From assembly GCF_032854445.1 (NCBI RefSeq), contig NC_088296.1, positions 28,081,064-28,145,063 on the forward strand: a stretch of DNA of 64,000 nt, in the 5' to 3' direction. The position numbers were made by a program, and so were the translations under genes. The stretch's first letter is position 1. Each line of letters starts with the position of its first letter. Below the pieces are notes generated by a model that was not told the origin of the DNA, did not search any database, and saw nothing but the letters and a program-made list of their open reading frames with translations. This stretch comes from Liolophura sinensis. Lineage: Eukaryota; Mollusca; Polyplacophora; Chitonida; Chitonidae. This document shows, piece after piece, positions 47,475 through 56,669 of the stretch.

Positions 47475-47640
47475 AGTAGTATACACACTATAGGTTCTGG
47501 CGCACACCTCCCTTGGGGCCCTCTCCAGAACAAAATAGAGGCCCCACCCCCCTTTCCCTGCATCCCCATACCCCCCCACCCCACCCCACCTTAGGCGCCT
47601 CCCAGCCAAGGCATACACGCTTATTTAGAAGCCTCGCTTA
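47475..47640 (+). repeat. Polinton terminal repeat A, left
   Basis: AGTAGTATACACACTATAGG, then TTCTGGCGCACACCTCCCTT, GGGGCCCTCTCCAGAACAAA and ATAGAGGCCCCACC are matched in inverse orientation at 62250-62406, including the inner AAGGCATACACGCTT part. Confidence 0.85.
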
Positions 47641-48245
47641 CACACACACACATTGATATGAGGCGACCTAGTTGGCATTTAATACATAAGGATTATAGTC
47701 TATATATATATATATATATATAGGCTGGCTGTATTGCACAACAGGGTGATTCAGATGATTTTCTCCCCACTATAGGGCTTAAACCACGGATTTTTATAAA
47801 AAGTAAATGTGACAGCCTTTTCAGCGTGTCTTGTTTGATAAGATCCAGTATTTTTAGGAGAATTATTTGGAAATATTTTGTTTATGCGGGATAGACTTTC
47901 CAATTTAGCCTATGTTTCGTGGGTCGTGGGATATAGCTCAGTCGGCTGACAGAGGTTTGAAAGGCGCTGTGTGTAAGGGGCGTATTCATGTACTACATGT
48001 ATAAGGGGATGTTTGCTAGCTCAAATCCGGATTTGGTCTCATGTATATGTAGTATATGAATGCGTTTCCTGCATATGGCGCCGGGCTCTACGCACTTCTA
48101 AGGAATCTCTGCAACTTTCGACAGTTTCGGGGGCAGAGAGACCTTACCAAGGGGTGTTGTAGATGGCCCAAAGATGTGCCAGCCCCAATTAACCCCCCTA
48201 ACGGTGGGTCGCTAGCGCAAAAAATCCGGAGCCCGCCGTTAGGGT
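47641..48245. other. Non-coding; TA microsatellite and tRNA-like A box
   Basis: A (TA)n tract lies at about 47695-47723. GGGATATAGCTCAGTCGG near 47939 resembles an A box and AGCTCAAATCCGG near 48019 a B box, so a tRNA-derived repeat may be present. No cloverleaf could be drawn. Confidence 0.4.
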
Positions 48246-48445
48246 GGTGATTAATTGGTAAAAGGCTGAGCTATAAACCAGGCCTTTTGCTTTTTTGGAC
48301 CATGGGTTCGAACCCCACACTGGGCAGAATTTTTTTTACCCCAAATCCAGCCAAAGGGGGTATTTTTGACGGGTAAAATTTGAATCAACAGCCCACATAC
48401 CAGTACACTGTTTCAAAGTGTATTAATATTATATGTATGTATACT
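48246..48445 (+). repeat. tRNA-like direct repeat, copy 1
   Basis: GGGTGGTGATTAATTGGTAA, then GGTTCGAACCCCACACTGGG and a T-tract (possible Pol III stop), then ACAGCCCACATACCAGTACA recur at 48686-48934. GGTTCGAACCC is a perfect B box and GTGATTAATTGG resembles an A box, but the acceptor strands do not pair. It may be a tRNA-derived SINE or a decayed tRNA gene. Confidence 0.6.
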
Positions 48446-48560
48446 AGTAGTTTAGGGAAGGAGGGTTCTGGCACACCCTCCCCCTGGGGCCCTCCCCAGA
48501 ACAAAATAGAGGCCCCAGCCCCAGCCGAGGGTCTGATGGCTATCGAAATTTCTTATTAGG
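48446..48560 (+). repeat. Polinton terminal repeat B, left
   Basis: AGTAGTTTAGGGAAGGAGGG, then TTCTGGCACACCCTCCCCCT, GGGGCCCTCCCCAGAACAAA and ATAGAGGCCCCAGCCCCAGC pair with the complement of 62407-62495, and the GGCTATCGAAATTTCTTATT part also matches 18298-18320. It sits between the two tRNA-like direct repeats. Confidence 0.85.
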
Positions 48561-48685
48561 TATACAGCGAATACAATGAATAATCATGGGATCTCCCACG
48601 ATGGAAACGACCAGCCAGCCTATTTGGGCGAAGTTAGTCGGCACGGTGCAAGACTTGCGAGGCTACAAAGAAGTCACCCACAGCA

Positions 48686-48934
48686 TGGGTGGTGATTAAT
48701 TGGTAACAGGCTGAGCTATAAACCAGGCCTTTTGCTTTTTTGGACCATGGGTTCGAACCCCACACTGGGCAGAATTTTTTTTTTACCCCCGGGCACCAGG
48801 CTAACCAGACACCCGTCCAACTGGACGGGCAATCCAGCCAAAGGGGGTATTTTTGACGGGTAAAATTTTGAATCAACAGCCCACAGACCAGTACACTGTT
48901 TCAAAGTGTATTAATATTATATGTATGTATGCTA
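48686..48934 (+). repeat. tRNA-like direct repeat, copy 2
   Basis: Same as 48246-48445 plus 40 extra bases that contain the palindrome CCCGTCCAACTGGACGGG at 48812-48829. Beyond TATGTATGTATGCTAG the two copies diverge, where copy 1 meets the terminal repeat. Confidence 0.6.
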
Positions 48935-49273
48935 GATTGTGAATATTTTTCTAACATGTATGTTTACAAAGTGTATTCATATATGTATTCAGATGACAGA
49001 AATGATGTTTGACATGCACTACTGTGCCCAGAGTTAATTTCTCGACATAGATAGTACATGTATTTGAATTGTTTTTTACAAAAAGTTTATTTCTACCTAC
49101 TGTGACTTAGGTGCTCAAAAGGTATGGTGCCACTACTCTTTTAGTGAGTGACAGTCACAGATTCAGTGGTGATAATTTTGCCTGTTCTCAGAGCGATGTA
49201 TACTGTATTCTGATTTGGTTCCGCTGCATGTGAAGTAGTGTAACAAGTTCCCCCTGGGCCCCTCCCCAGAACA
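48935..49273. other. Non-coding; third partial terminal-repeat motif
   Basis: GTTCCCCCTGGGCCCCTCCCCAGAAC at 49248-49273 is a further copy of the terminal repeat core, right next to the stop of the first gene. No other feature. Confidence 0.5.
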
Positions 49274-49960
49274 TCATTCGGAAAGAGCGTTTTTCAGCTC
49301 TTGCCGAGCTAGTTTTCGGCCGTGATCTATAAGCTGTTTTTTCGTGCTTTCATTGATCTCTACGGCGTTGAATGCCTTACAAAATTTATCGCGTATCTCC
49401 TGCTTCAGATCAGAGTAGTTCTTGAGCTCCTGAACGACTTGCTTAAACTCTACGTCCGAAATAACACCATCAGATAATGCCGTAGATACCTGCCCACGGA
49501 TGCTGTTAAGTTTAGCCTCGGCCAACAGCCGTATATCGTTATGTTTCTTGGCCTTTGCGTGAAGTCGACGGCTAACGAATTTTCCGGCGATATTTAAGAC
49601 ACCGCAAGCTAGAGCCGCAGCTTCCATGGCCAAGACAGCAGGGGCTGCAATTATTGTTGTGAGTAGTCCCACGCCTGCAACCCCTAGTCCCAAACCGGCC
49701 GTAAGCATGGCCGAATCAAGGGCCTCGGCGGCTAAGACACCGCGCTGGTACTTTTTGTACAGGGCCCGGCGGAGATCTCGCTCAGATTCAAGCTGCCTCT
49801 GTATTTCGCTGATATACTGCAGGCGATGGGCGTGCGCCACACCCTCCGGGGGGTTTTCAACCATCGGCGCGGTCGGGGTCAAGGGATGGTCATCCGTCGG
49901 CTCTTTATCCGTGATCGCTGGGTACAGTCGTCCCATATTGTCCGTCCTACGAATCAACAA
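49274..49960 (-). CDS. Polinton conserved protein with hydrophobic centre (intact)
   Basis: 228 codons without interruption. A likely start is the first Met or the Met at residue 9 (MGRLYPAI). Residues about 45-75 form a charged coiled-coil-like segment (RQLESERDLRRALYKKYQRG). Residues about 85-125 are a Gly/Ala-rich hydrophobic region that could span a membrane once or twice (LTAGLGLGVAGVGLLTTIIA). The last 90 residues are charged and helical. It starts overlapping the end of the gene at 49947. I recognise the type as a recurrent Polinton protein of unknown role. By membrane content it may act in virion membrane penetration or assembly; this is inference. Confidence 0.65.
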   Translation of the reverse strand: MLIRRTDNMGRLYPAITDKEPTDDHPLTPTAPMVENPPEGVAHAHRLQYISEIQRQLESERDLRRALYKKYQRGVLAAEALDSAMLTAGLGLGVAGVGLLTTIIAAPAVLAMEAAALACGVLNIAGKFVSRRLHAKAKKHNDIRLLAEAKLNSIRGQVSTALSDGVISDVEFKQVVQELKNYSDLKQEIRDKFCKAFNAVEINESTKKQLIDHGRKLARQELKNALSE

Positions 49961-50533
49961 CGTCGGTAAGCTCTAAATCGTCATCGGGAATACTAACACG
50001 AAAGCTTATAAGTTTTATACCGGACTCTAAATAGATGTAATCGAGTTTGGCATCGCTCCCTACAAAGACCCGTATATCCTCGAGAGAGCTCCGGATGACT
50101 GGGTCGCCCTGGGCCGGTAATTTGATCATAAGTCTGAGCTCCTTTCCATTGTGCTCTGCAGGCCACTTTAGTCCACACCGGTAATCAAGGAGGCACGGCG
50201 CTGAAAAGCCGCACCAAGTATGATGTTGAAGATAAGTATAGATCCAAGGTTTATTTCTATCATGGACAAAGATATACTTGTTTGCCCTATAAGAAGTGCG
50301 GAATCTACACCTTTGCCCGCAGATAGTGTTAAGCCACCTCTTACACCCTTAGCTAGATAGCACTTGCTGACTGGTACCCACGACACGAAAGAGGTTCCGG
50401 AGTTGAAAACTTTTTTCACCTTGGTTATATCGGCCTTGACCGTCATCGGGGTCACCTTCACATCTACAAACCATTCGGGCTCTCGAGCTCTGGCAAGAAC
50501 AAAGCGGTCTTCAAAGCGAATTAATGAGAGTTT
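49947..50533 (-). pseudogene. Polinton structural-type protein, frameshifted
   Basis: The upstream part (frame to 50168) has TVKADITKVKKVFNSGTSFV and CYLAKGVRGGLTLSAGKGVD. It ends at a TAA at 50168. The downstream part (frame from about 50165 to 49947) has LKWPAEHNGKELRLMIKLPA and ISFRVSIPDDDLELTDVVDS. A one-base shift near 50166 separates them. No ATG is found at the upstream end: the frame opens right after the stop of the gene at 50534, and the first Met is at 50461 or later, so the start is lost or unusual. Beta-rich composition suggests a capsid-associated (penton-like) part; I cannot confirm it. Confidence 0.5.
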
Positions 50534-50797
50534 TTAATCTTCAATCACATCAGAAGGCGACCTGCTCTCTTGCTCTACAGAGGATGAGACATCTTCAAGG
50601 GAAGCAAACGTGGCAGGTTCTGCTTGCCCCCCCCCCCCCCCCCCCCCCGTAATCTTTTTGCGGCTGTACTTGCCACTTTGAAACTGGAAGGCGTAGATTT
50701 TACCTTCCTGGCCTTGAAGTTCGAACTCCAACACATCTGCAAAGTCGCTTAAAGACAGGCACGCAGACCTGGGACCGGCTGCGTCCACCATACTCAT
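50534..50797 (-). CDS. Small acidic protein with a glycine run coded by a 22-C tract
   Basis: 87 codons, start ATG at 50797 overlapping the stop of the preceding gene (50794) by 4 bases. Residues 1-48 are moderately conserved in look (LEFELQGQEGKIYAFQFQSG), residues about 50-56 are a run of seven glycines from a run of 22 C on the + strand (50627-50648), and the carboxyl part is acidic (SSSVEQESRSPSDVIED). Slippage of the C-run would change the frame, so the current open state may not be stable. Function not recognised. Confidence 0.5.
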   Translation of the reverse strand: MSMVDAAGPRSACLSLSDFADVLEFELQGQEGKIYAFQFQSGKYSRKKITGGGGGGGQAEPATFASLEDVSSSVEQESRSPSDVIED

Positions 50798-51452
50798 TGT
50801 ATTTCTAGGGTAGCACTGAGGTACTCTACATTAATATGCTTGCCGTTTTTTTCTAAAAGTGCCACGGTCAAGTGCGTTATATAGTCGGTGCGCAAGGCTT
50901 TGTACTGTGGGTTGGGAAATGAAACCGTCTTGCCGCAGTTAATCCCTTCACCAGTCACGGCGATGGCCTGAAGTAGTGTTGAACCGCCACCAAAATCTGA
51001 GGTTATTCTCACGTTTTCTGAGGTGCTCAGTTCATCCAAATACACGAAGACTTCTTTGTGTGTGACCAAGTTAGGTAGATTTTCACCCTCCATAGTCCCC
51101 CCTATGGGCGCAATCCCGTCGGAGAACCCTAAGATGGGGGCAAGCTTTTGGAGTATTATGAGGACATTTCTAGGGAGGGTAAGGACTAAGCGGCCCGTGG
51201 CTTCATTCAATCCCAGAGAAATCCCATGCGGGCGGAATATGTCCTTGTCCAGCGTACAGACACTGTAGTATCCCGTCGGCACTTCAACACGTTTGCCCTC
51301 AAGCAAGAAGCCCACTCCGGTGGGGATATTCACCCAGGCTGGTAGAATGTTATCTCGCGAAGGGCGGTTTTAAGGCGGCCGTCGAGGTTGTTAAGGGCAT
51401 GAGGTAGCGTGTGCTGTGCCCCATTTAGAATGTCAGTCAATGTGATGCACAT
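50794..51452 (-). pseudogene. Polinton structural-type protein, frameshifted near the start
   Basis: The start is an ATG at 51452. Its frame runs 41 codons (ending ALREITFYQPG) and meets TGA. The long frame of about 179 codons, opening near 51333 (NIPTGVGFLLEGKRV) and ending at 50794, follows one base out of phase. It has beta-strand-like segments (GYYSVCTLDKD, THLTVALLEKNGKHINVEYL) that suit a single-jelly-roll minor capsid protein, but I have no decisive motif. Its start is only 10 bp from the divergent gene at 51463. Confidence 0.55.
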
Positions 51453-51462
51453 TTTAACCACG

Positions 51463-52525
51463 ATGAACAGCGAGGCTTACAGGTTCAATAGAGAGGCCAC
51501 TTACAAGGCCGGGGCATTTCATAGTATCCAAACCCACGCAGAGCAGCTCACGCGATTTGACATCTACATCGATGAAAAGAAGGCCTTTCCAGTCCAGTTC
51601 ACAGATGTGTTGGCCAAGTACCGGCTGCCAAAGATAACCAGCAATGATATTGTTTGGGCCTGGAACACCAATCCTATGCAATTCTGGCAGAACCAAGTGA
51701 ACTTCGCGGTCTGGTGCGCAACCACGGGCTGTGGCGTCTCTGCAAAAGACCATCTTCTCGCCCCCGACCAACGAATAAGGGCCCTGCACACGTTCCATGT
51801 GTATTACCAAGTTAGGCGGGTCTTGGAAGAGATCCAGGCCCCCCTGCCGCAAGACAGAGCGTGGGCGACATTCGAAAACCCGTACGACAAGAGGGCCTAT
51901 AAGAGGATTTGTAGGGAGTTCCGCGTAGATGCGCACACAGACTGGAGGCGCAGGGGGGTGAACCACGGCCTCGGAGTGGCATATTACTTTGTCACAAGAA
52001 CGGGCTACAGCCCCATTGGCGATGGGACCTTCGATCCGAGCAGGATGTCGTTCTCTAGAAAGCCTACAGCGCTCCACGTCGACTACATCCAGCAGGACGC
52101 CGAGGAGGCTTGGGCGGTGTTCATTGTCGACACATCCCAAGGATTCACGCAGCCGGGCGTAGAGCGCCTAAACGATTCCATCCGGACATACGTGCGGGCT
52201 ATTCTAGGCGCCCAAGCGCAAACAAAGGCGCGTATTCTAGGCACGGGCACAGCCTTCGACGCGCAAAAACAGTTTGCCGCGAAAGTTGAAGACGCTATTT
52301 CCTCTCCGATCAGCCTTCCGTCTGCTATCAAACGCTACCAGGACGTGCTACAATATGCCGGGAGCGCTGTAGACTTTGTGTATGGCGCGCGTTCAGCATG
52401 TTGCGGCCGCCGGAGGCAAACAAGAACCCCTATTTCCAAACCAAAAGAATCACGATGCGGAGAAGACAGCCATCGTCGTCGCTGGGGTTGGTATCGGCTT
52501 ACTGCTGCTGTGGACTATGCGTTAA
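51463..52525 (+). pseudogene. Large Polinton protein with C-terminal membrane anchor, frameshifted
   Basis: ATG at 51463 (MNSEAYRFNREATYKAG) opens about 308 codons of coding-like frame: residues with FWQNQVNFAVWCATTGCGVS, QDRAWATFENPYDKRAYKRI and PSAIKRYQDVLQYAG. Near 52387 the frame slips by one base. In the new frame comes a short linker and a clear membrane segment (TAIVVAGVGIGLLLLW), ending TAA at 52523-52525. In the old frame the sequence becomes arginine-rich and is a shadow of the opposite gene. Size and layout (large soluble domain, single anchor near the end) suggest a virion component; I do not recognise the fold. Its end overlaps the convergent gene at 52499 by 27 bp. Confidence 0.6.
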
Positions 52526-53748
52526 ATACTTGCGAACAGCCACGAGCATTAGGCCACCTACTGCGACGACTAGAGCCCAGACATTATTGGCCAGCCACCC
52601 AGCCGCTTTCCCGAGAAGGTTCAGTAGCCAGGACACGATACTGCCAATAATGCCCGGAATCGCAGCGGCAGCCTTCCCAGCCAGCTTGCCAAGGGCGCGC
52701 GCCAGGGACTGGAGATGCTTTTTCACCCATTCTTTAAGACCACGCCCGTCGGATGGAGGTGGTGTTGGCTGGATGCCCCCGCCGGACCCACCAGTCAGCG
52801 CCAACTTTATCGCTAGCCCCAGTGTCGAGATCGCCATCCCAAATGCCGTGAGAATGGAGACCACGGTTATTCCTTGCTCCCGGAAGAGGGTGCGGACGCG
52901 CTTGGCCAGACTGGTATCCTTGTGTAGGATGCGATCGACCGTCTCCTCGATGCGGCGTATTTGCGTGCGCAGGCCTTCGGCCGTTAAAGAGGCTGCTTCG
53001 AGTCGGGCAACACTCTAGTCCTCGAGATTCCTTATCCTGTCTTCGATCGGGCTCCGTGAGAATTCATCAGGGGCCTCCCCCAACTTCCGTTTTTGTTTTG
53101 CGATGTCCTTATCGAGATTTGACAGCTTGGCGAGGTTATTTGCGTGTTCGCCTTCCAAGGTCTGCAGTGCCTTGTCAAGCCCCAGAAGTTCTCGCATGGG
53201 AAGGGGAGGGTCGTTTATCGTTTCAAGAGCCCGCCGACCTCACTATCCGCCAAGCTTGTTTCCAGTGTGTGGACAGCATCAACGGCCTTTTTCGCTGGTT
53301 GGCTTAAATCCTCCAGCTCCACGGTATCTGCCTCGCCGGCCTTTGCACCGAGTTCTGAACTCGCTGTCTCCAGGGCTGCGACTGCTGCCGGATGCAACGA
53401 TGTCTGTTCTTTTCTTTTCCAGTCTATAAAGCCCAGCGGTTCACCTGTTCGTTTGTTGATGATGTCCAGTGTGGGGTGGGCCGCGAGTCGCAGACGCCCT
53501 TGGACAACCTTAAACTTCGTGTAATCGCGAAAGAGGGGGGTAAGGCTGGGATCCACCTTCGCCAAGGCATCGTAATAATCATTCACGGCGGCCTGCGTCA
53601 GCTCTTGTTGAAGGTTTCTGGCGGCCGCATCCCGGCTTTGTTGCTTGTGAACATCATCACCTGCAAGGAGAGGGGTCTGTTCGTCGTCGATGTTGTTGTC
53701 CGCTTGGGCGTCGTCGAACGCCGGATTATCAAAGTCGTAGTCTGCCAT
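52499..53748 (-). pseudogene. Coiled-coil plus membrane-active Polinton protein, two lesions
   Basis: Start ATG at 53748 (MADYDFDNPAFDD). The first part contains LINKRTGE-type sequence (IINKRTGEPLGFIDWKRK). It ends at TAA near 53215, one base out of phase with the next part, which opens at MRELLGLDKALQ. That part is a heptad-like coiled coil (LAKLSNLDKDIAKQKRKLGE) and meets TAG at 53015-53017, after which the same frame continues (RLEAASLTAEGLRTQIRRIE). A carboxyl part is rich in hydrophobic and Trp residues (GKAAAAIPGIIGSIVSWLLN). I read this as one gene with a frameshift near 53220 and an amber codon. The amphipathic tail resembles membrane-lytic capsid proteins in arrangement; this is inference. 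Confidence 0.6.
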
Positions 53749-53769
53749 AATCCTCGTATTGAACATTGC

Positions 53770-53781
53770 AAGGTATACCTT
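53770..53781. promoter_or_regulatory. 12-bp palindrome between divergent capsid genes
   Basis: AAGGTATACCTT is perfectly palindromic and is flanked by ATTGC on the left and CAAT on the right. It sits in the 44 bp between the starts of the genes at 53748 (minus) and 53793 (plus), where a shared bidirectional promoter must lie. Confidence 0.4.
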
Positions 53782-53792
53782 CAATATACACA

Positions 53793-55078
53793 ATGGATGC
53801 ATACGGACGCAGGCTAAACCCTTTCAGAACACTCCGTAAGCCTCGGGGGTACAAGGTGTACGGCAGTCCTTGGTCGTCACCAAAAACCCGAGTACGATCG
53901 ACCAGAATCAACAACTCTTGGTCCGCTTCCCCAACCTCGGCGCAAATGACGTCATTGTGCCCGGTACCGTGCGCTTGGCCTTCTCGATCACGATCAATTC
54001 ATCCGACCCGAACGCCACAGTGGTTGGGAATCTCGGACGCGCAGTAGTCAAGAAAACCACGATCAGAATCAGCGCGAATGAGGTAATGTCCATCGACGAC
54101 TCTGATGTGTTTCATTGCTACGGCGACTTATGGCTGACCAAAAACGAACGGCGGAATGCGGCCCACCAATGCATCGGCAGCGAAAACATGCTTAAACTTC
54201 GAGTCAAAGCGGAGGACACAAGTGACGACGATACTGGAGAAAAAGCCATCGCTCGCGCCTTTGGCAGCCGGTTCCACATCCCGCTAGACTTTGAGCTTCT
54301 AGATAGCCACATGCCATTCTACCAAAGTGCTTTGGCCGACCGACTGGAGTACGAACTGACGTTCAACGATTACAGTCGGGTCATCCAGGCAACAGGCGAT
54401 GACGACGCGACTTACACCATCGACAACATCAGCCTGGAGTTCGATATGGTCACCGAAGAGGAGCTCGCTAGACAGATCCGCACCCAGTTTGCCGGGGGCG
54501 TCTCGATTCTGTATGATCGCGTCCTCCGCCACCGAAAGTTTGTGAAGGACAAGTCTGATACTCTCTGGAACATAAACCTGAACCCGCCCGTGAGAGCAAT
54601 GAAGGGCATCCTCATGCTGTTCGAGACTAAAGGAACCCCGTGGAAGAGGAGGTCGGAATCCTTCTACAACCCGAAGATCACCAAAGTAGAAGTCACAATA
54701 GAAGGGGTCCCCAATCAGCTGTACAGCCAGGGCGTGCGGGCGTACCAGCAGTGGGTCGAGGTCCAGAGGTTCTTCGCCAGCTCCCCCCTACGGAAGCGGG
54801 ACCCTGAGGTGGCCAGGGTCGTTAAAGACTTAGGCCTGGCGGACGTCTCCCTGGAAGAGTTCTTGACGCACAAGCACGCCTTCTGGCTTGACCTTCGGCC
54901 AAGCGACGACGACGAGCTGCATGGCAGTGGGAGGCGCGTTCTGAACGCCAGCGAGGGGATTACGATACAGGTGACAAAAGAGAGAGAAGATCCCGGCGTG
55001 TTGAACGTATATCTCTATGTGATTATGGACGCAAAGCTGCACATCCAGAATGGTAGATTCGTTAGCGCGCTTTATTGA
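53793..55078 (+). pseudogene. Polinton major capsid protein (double-jelly-roll type), frameshift near start
   Basis: ATG at 53793 begins a basic amino end (MDAYGRRLNPFRTLRKPRG) that after about 26 codons slips near 53866 into the main frame, which is open for 402 codons to TGA at 55078. The main frame has LLVRFPNLGANDVIVPGTVR, RISANEVMSIDDSDVFHCYG and PLDFELLDSHMPFYQSALAD, which I recognise as the capsid protein typical of Polintons. It would build the hexon-like trimers of an icosahedral shell. Apart from the early frameshift the frame is intact, and codon use is GC-rich like the rest of the element. It is followed at once by the ATPase gene, whose ATG overlaps its end. Confidence 0.8.
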
Positions 55079-55645
55079 TGACGCCCACTGCGCCATTATC
55101 TGTGGGCAGTCTTCGTGCTGGACCTGCTTGAGGGGCCTTTCCGCGGTTTCTTTCATCACATTGTGATCGTGTGCCCCACTCTTAAGCATAACGAGGCGTA
55201 CCGGCGGCGATGGTTACTGTCTGACCCTGAGGTCTATTGTTTCGATCCCGGCGAGCGGCTCAACGACTGCCTGAGAGCTTTCTACAAATTGTTCCAGGGG
55301 GAGCCCACCCTATACATTATCGATGATTGTAGCGCGTTAGAGGCGATAAAAAAGAAACAAAAAATGCTGTCATTCATGGCTTTCTCGGGCCGCCATACAA
55401 AGCAAAGCGTCTGGGTCCTCACTCAGAAATACAACGCCGTCCTGAAAGACTTTCGCGAGCAGACAAGGTGGGTGGCTTTATTCCACTGCAAAGATCGGCA
55501 CTCGTTCAACGAATGTCTGGAGGAGAACCACATCATCGAGGCCGAGAGCGAAAAGGCAGAGGTTCGACAGAAGCTCAAGAACAATCCGCATTCTAAGCTC
55601 CTGCTAATGACTGATACGCCAGCCACATCTAAGATTATATATTAG
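55050..55645 (+). pseudogene. FtsK/HerA (A32-like) packaging ATPase, P-loop deleted
   Basis: ATG at 55050 lies inside the capsid gene's end and reads SLARFIDDAHCAIICGQ. Where the Walker A P-loop should follow, the frame changes by about 3n+1 bases and resumes as VFVLDLLEGPFRG, so the nucleotide-binding loop is missing. Downstream parts are intact: the Walker B segment LYIIDDC (Asp codons at 55322-55327), GRHTKQSVWVLTQ typical of A32-like ATPases, and a carboxyl part ending KIIY. The family pumps DNA into capsids. Without the P-loop no ATP binding is possible even if translated. Order capsid-ATPase is usual for the family. Confidence 0.8.
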
Positions 55646-55670
55646 ACGTAGTCGCCCCTACATATTAATA

Positions 55671-56233
55671 ATGGATACCGACGAGCTTATAGACGATATT
55701 CTGGGCGCGGAGGAGGAGGAGAAGCCCAGCCAACAGCCCAGCAAACATGCACAGCAGTTCAGGGATAGGCTGGCGGCACTTGCGGTGGGTGGGCAGGTCA
55801 AGCGATATCTGGGAAAAGACGTAACAGCCGCTGAGATCGACGCCATGGGCGACGAAGACGTTGAAAGGCTGCACTCCCGGCACGGCCTAAGCTCGGTGCG
55901 CGGATGGTTGACGGTCTCGGAGGTATATTCTTGAGATCATATGTAAGGGCAGCCAGCTGGCTCCTACCAATCCCACCCGAGAATCGACCAATGCTCATGG
56001 CACAGCTCGCCACCGACCCATTTGTTGAACAGGCGATTAGCAGTGCTAGCTGCTGGCTATACTACTGCTATGGCAAGTACTTGGCACCGTTAACAATGGC
56101 TCTAACCACTACTGAGCACTGCTCATTTAAACACCACTGCTCTCCTAGAAATGATGATCCAGAGGAACATGAGTACAACAAATCCGGAAGGCCCGAAGGA
56201 AGCGGAGGGGGTGACAGCGGATTCTACGAATGA
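55671..56233 (+). pseudogene. Polinton small protein, frameshifted
   Basis: ATG at 55671 gives an acidic amino end (DTDELIDDILGAEEEEK), then RYLGKDVTAAEIDAMGDEDV. Near 55900 it slips to the frame that has LRSYVRAASWLLPIPPENRP and FVEQAISSASCWLYYCYGKY and runs to 56233. Several Cys and His near the end (EHCSFKHHC) could bind zinc. The last part overlaps the next gene by more than 60 bp, so the native end may be earlier. Function unknown. Confidence 0.5.
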
Positions 56234-56669
56234 CGGCCCTGCGAAGAATCCCAAAAGAGTCGCTGCGGGTCGAGCGGGTGCTGCAGCGAGAAAGGCCAAG
56301 GTTGAAAAGCTCAAGGACGAGCTTCGCGAGGCAAAGGCTGCTTTGCTTGGCTTAGCTGATTCCACCAAGAAACAGCCGAAGGAACCGGATTCTACGAAGG
56401 AGGGCGGAGCCGCGAAGGAACCGGATTCTACGAATGCACACCAAATCACCCGCTGGAGGGCGCCCCTAGCGTTATTAGGTGTTGGCGGCCTTGCAGTGCT
56501 TGTGTTGCTACGAGCGTGGCGCAGCCGCTATACAGCACATGCACGAGGTGCAGATATTGCGCCGCATGCACGAGGTGCAGATATTACGCCGCATGCAGGT
56601 ATCACGCCGCAAGAAAAGAATCTCCATTTGAATACACGTCGCGACATACATGTCTACTCCACCCGGTGA
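56151..56669 (+). CDS. Lysine/alanine-rich single-pass membrane protein (intact)
   Basis: 172 codons; the Met at 56169 (MSTTNPEGPKEAEG) is a likelier start than 56151. The first 90 residues are Lys/Ala/Glu-rich and helical (AARKAKVEKLKDELREAKAA), with a DST motif repeated four times. Residues about 110-128 form a membrane span (PLALLGVGGLAVLVLLRAW). The tail repeats ARGADI-PH two to three times. It may be a DNA- or capsid-binding protein anchored in a membrane; not recognised. The end overlaps the next start by 20 bp. Confidence 0.5.
   Translation: MMIQRNMSTTNPEGPKEAEGVTADSTNDGPAKNPKRVAAGRAGAAARKAKVEKLKDELREAKAALLGLADSTKKQPKEPDSTKEGGAAKEPDSTNAHQITRWRAPLALLGVGGLAVLVLLRAWRSRYTAHARGADIAPHARGADITPHAGITPQEKNLHLNTRRDIHVYSTR

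Noticed and set aside
47289-47618. Open frames across the left terminal repeat (109 and 69 codons)
   Set aside because: They read through a G/C-rich terminal repeat and have no coding character.
48690-48790. Functional tRNA gene with perfect B box
   Set aside because: The acceptor and anticodon stems do not form; treated as a tRNA-like repeat.
51454-52140. 228-codon minus frame opposite the gene at 51463
   Set aside because: Shadow of the real + strand gene; no domain content and it lacks the conserved strings.
52398-53018. 206-codon + frame
   Set aside because: Shadow of the coiled-coil/membrane gene on the minus strand.
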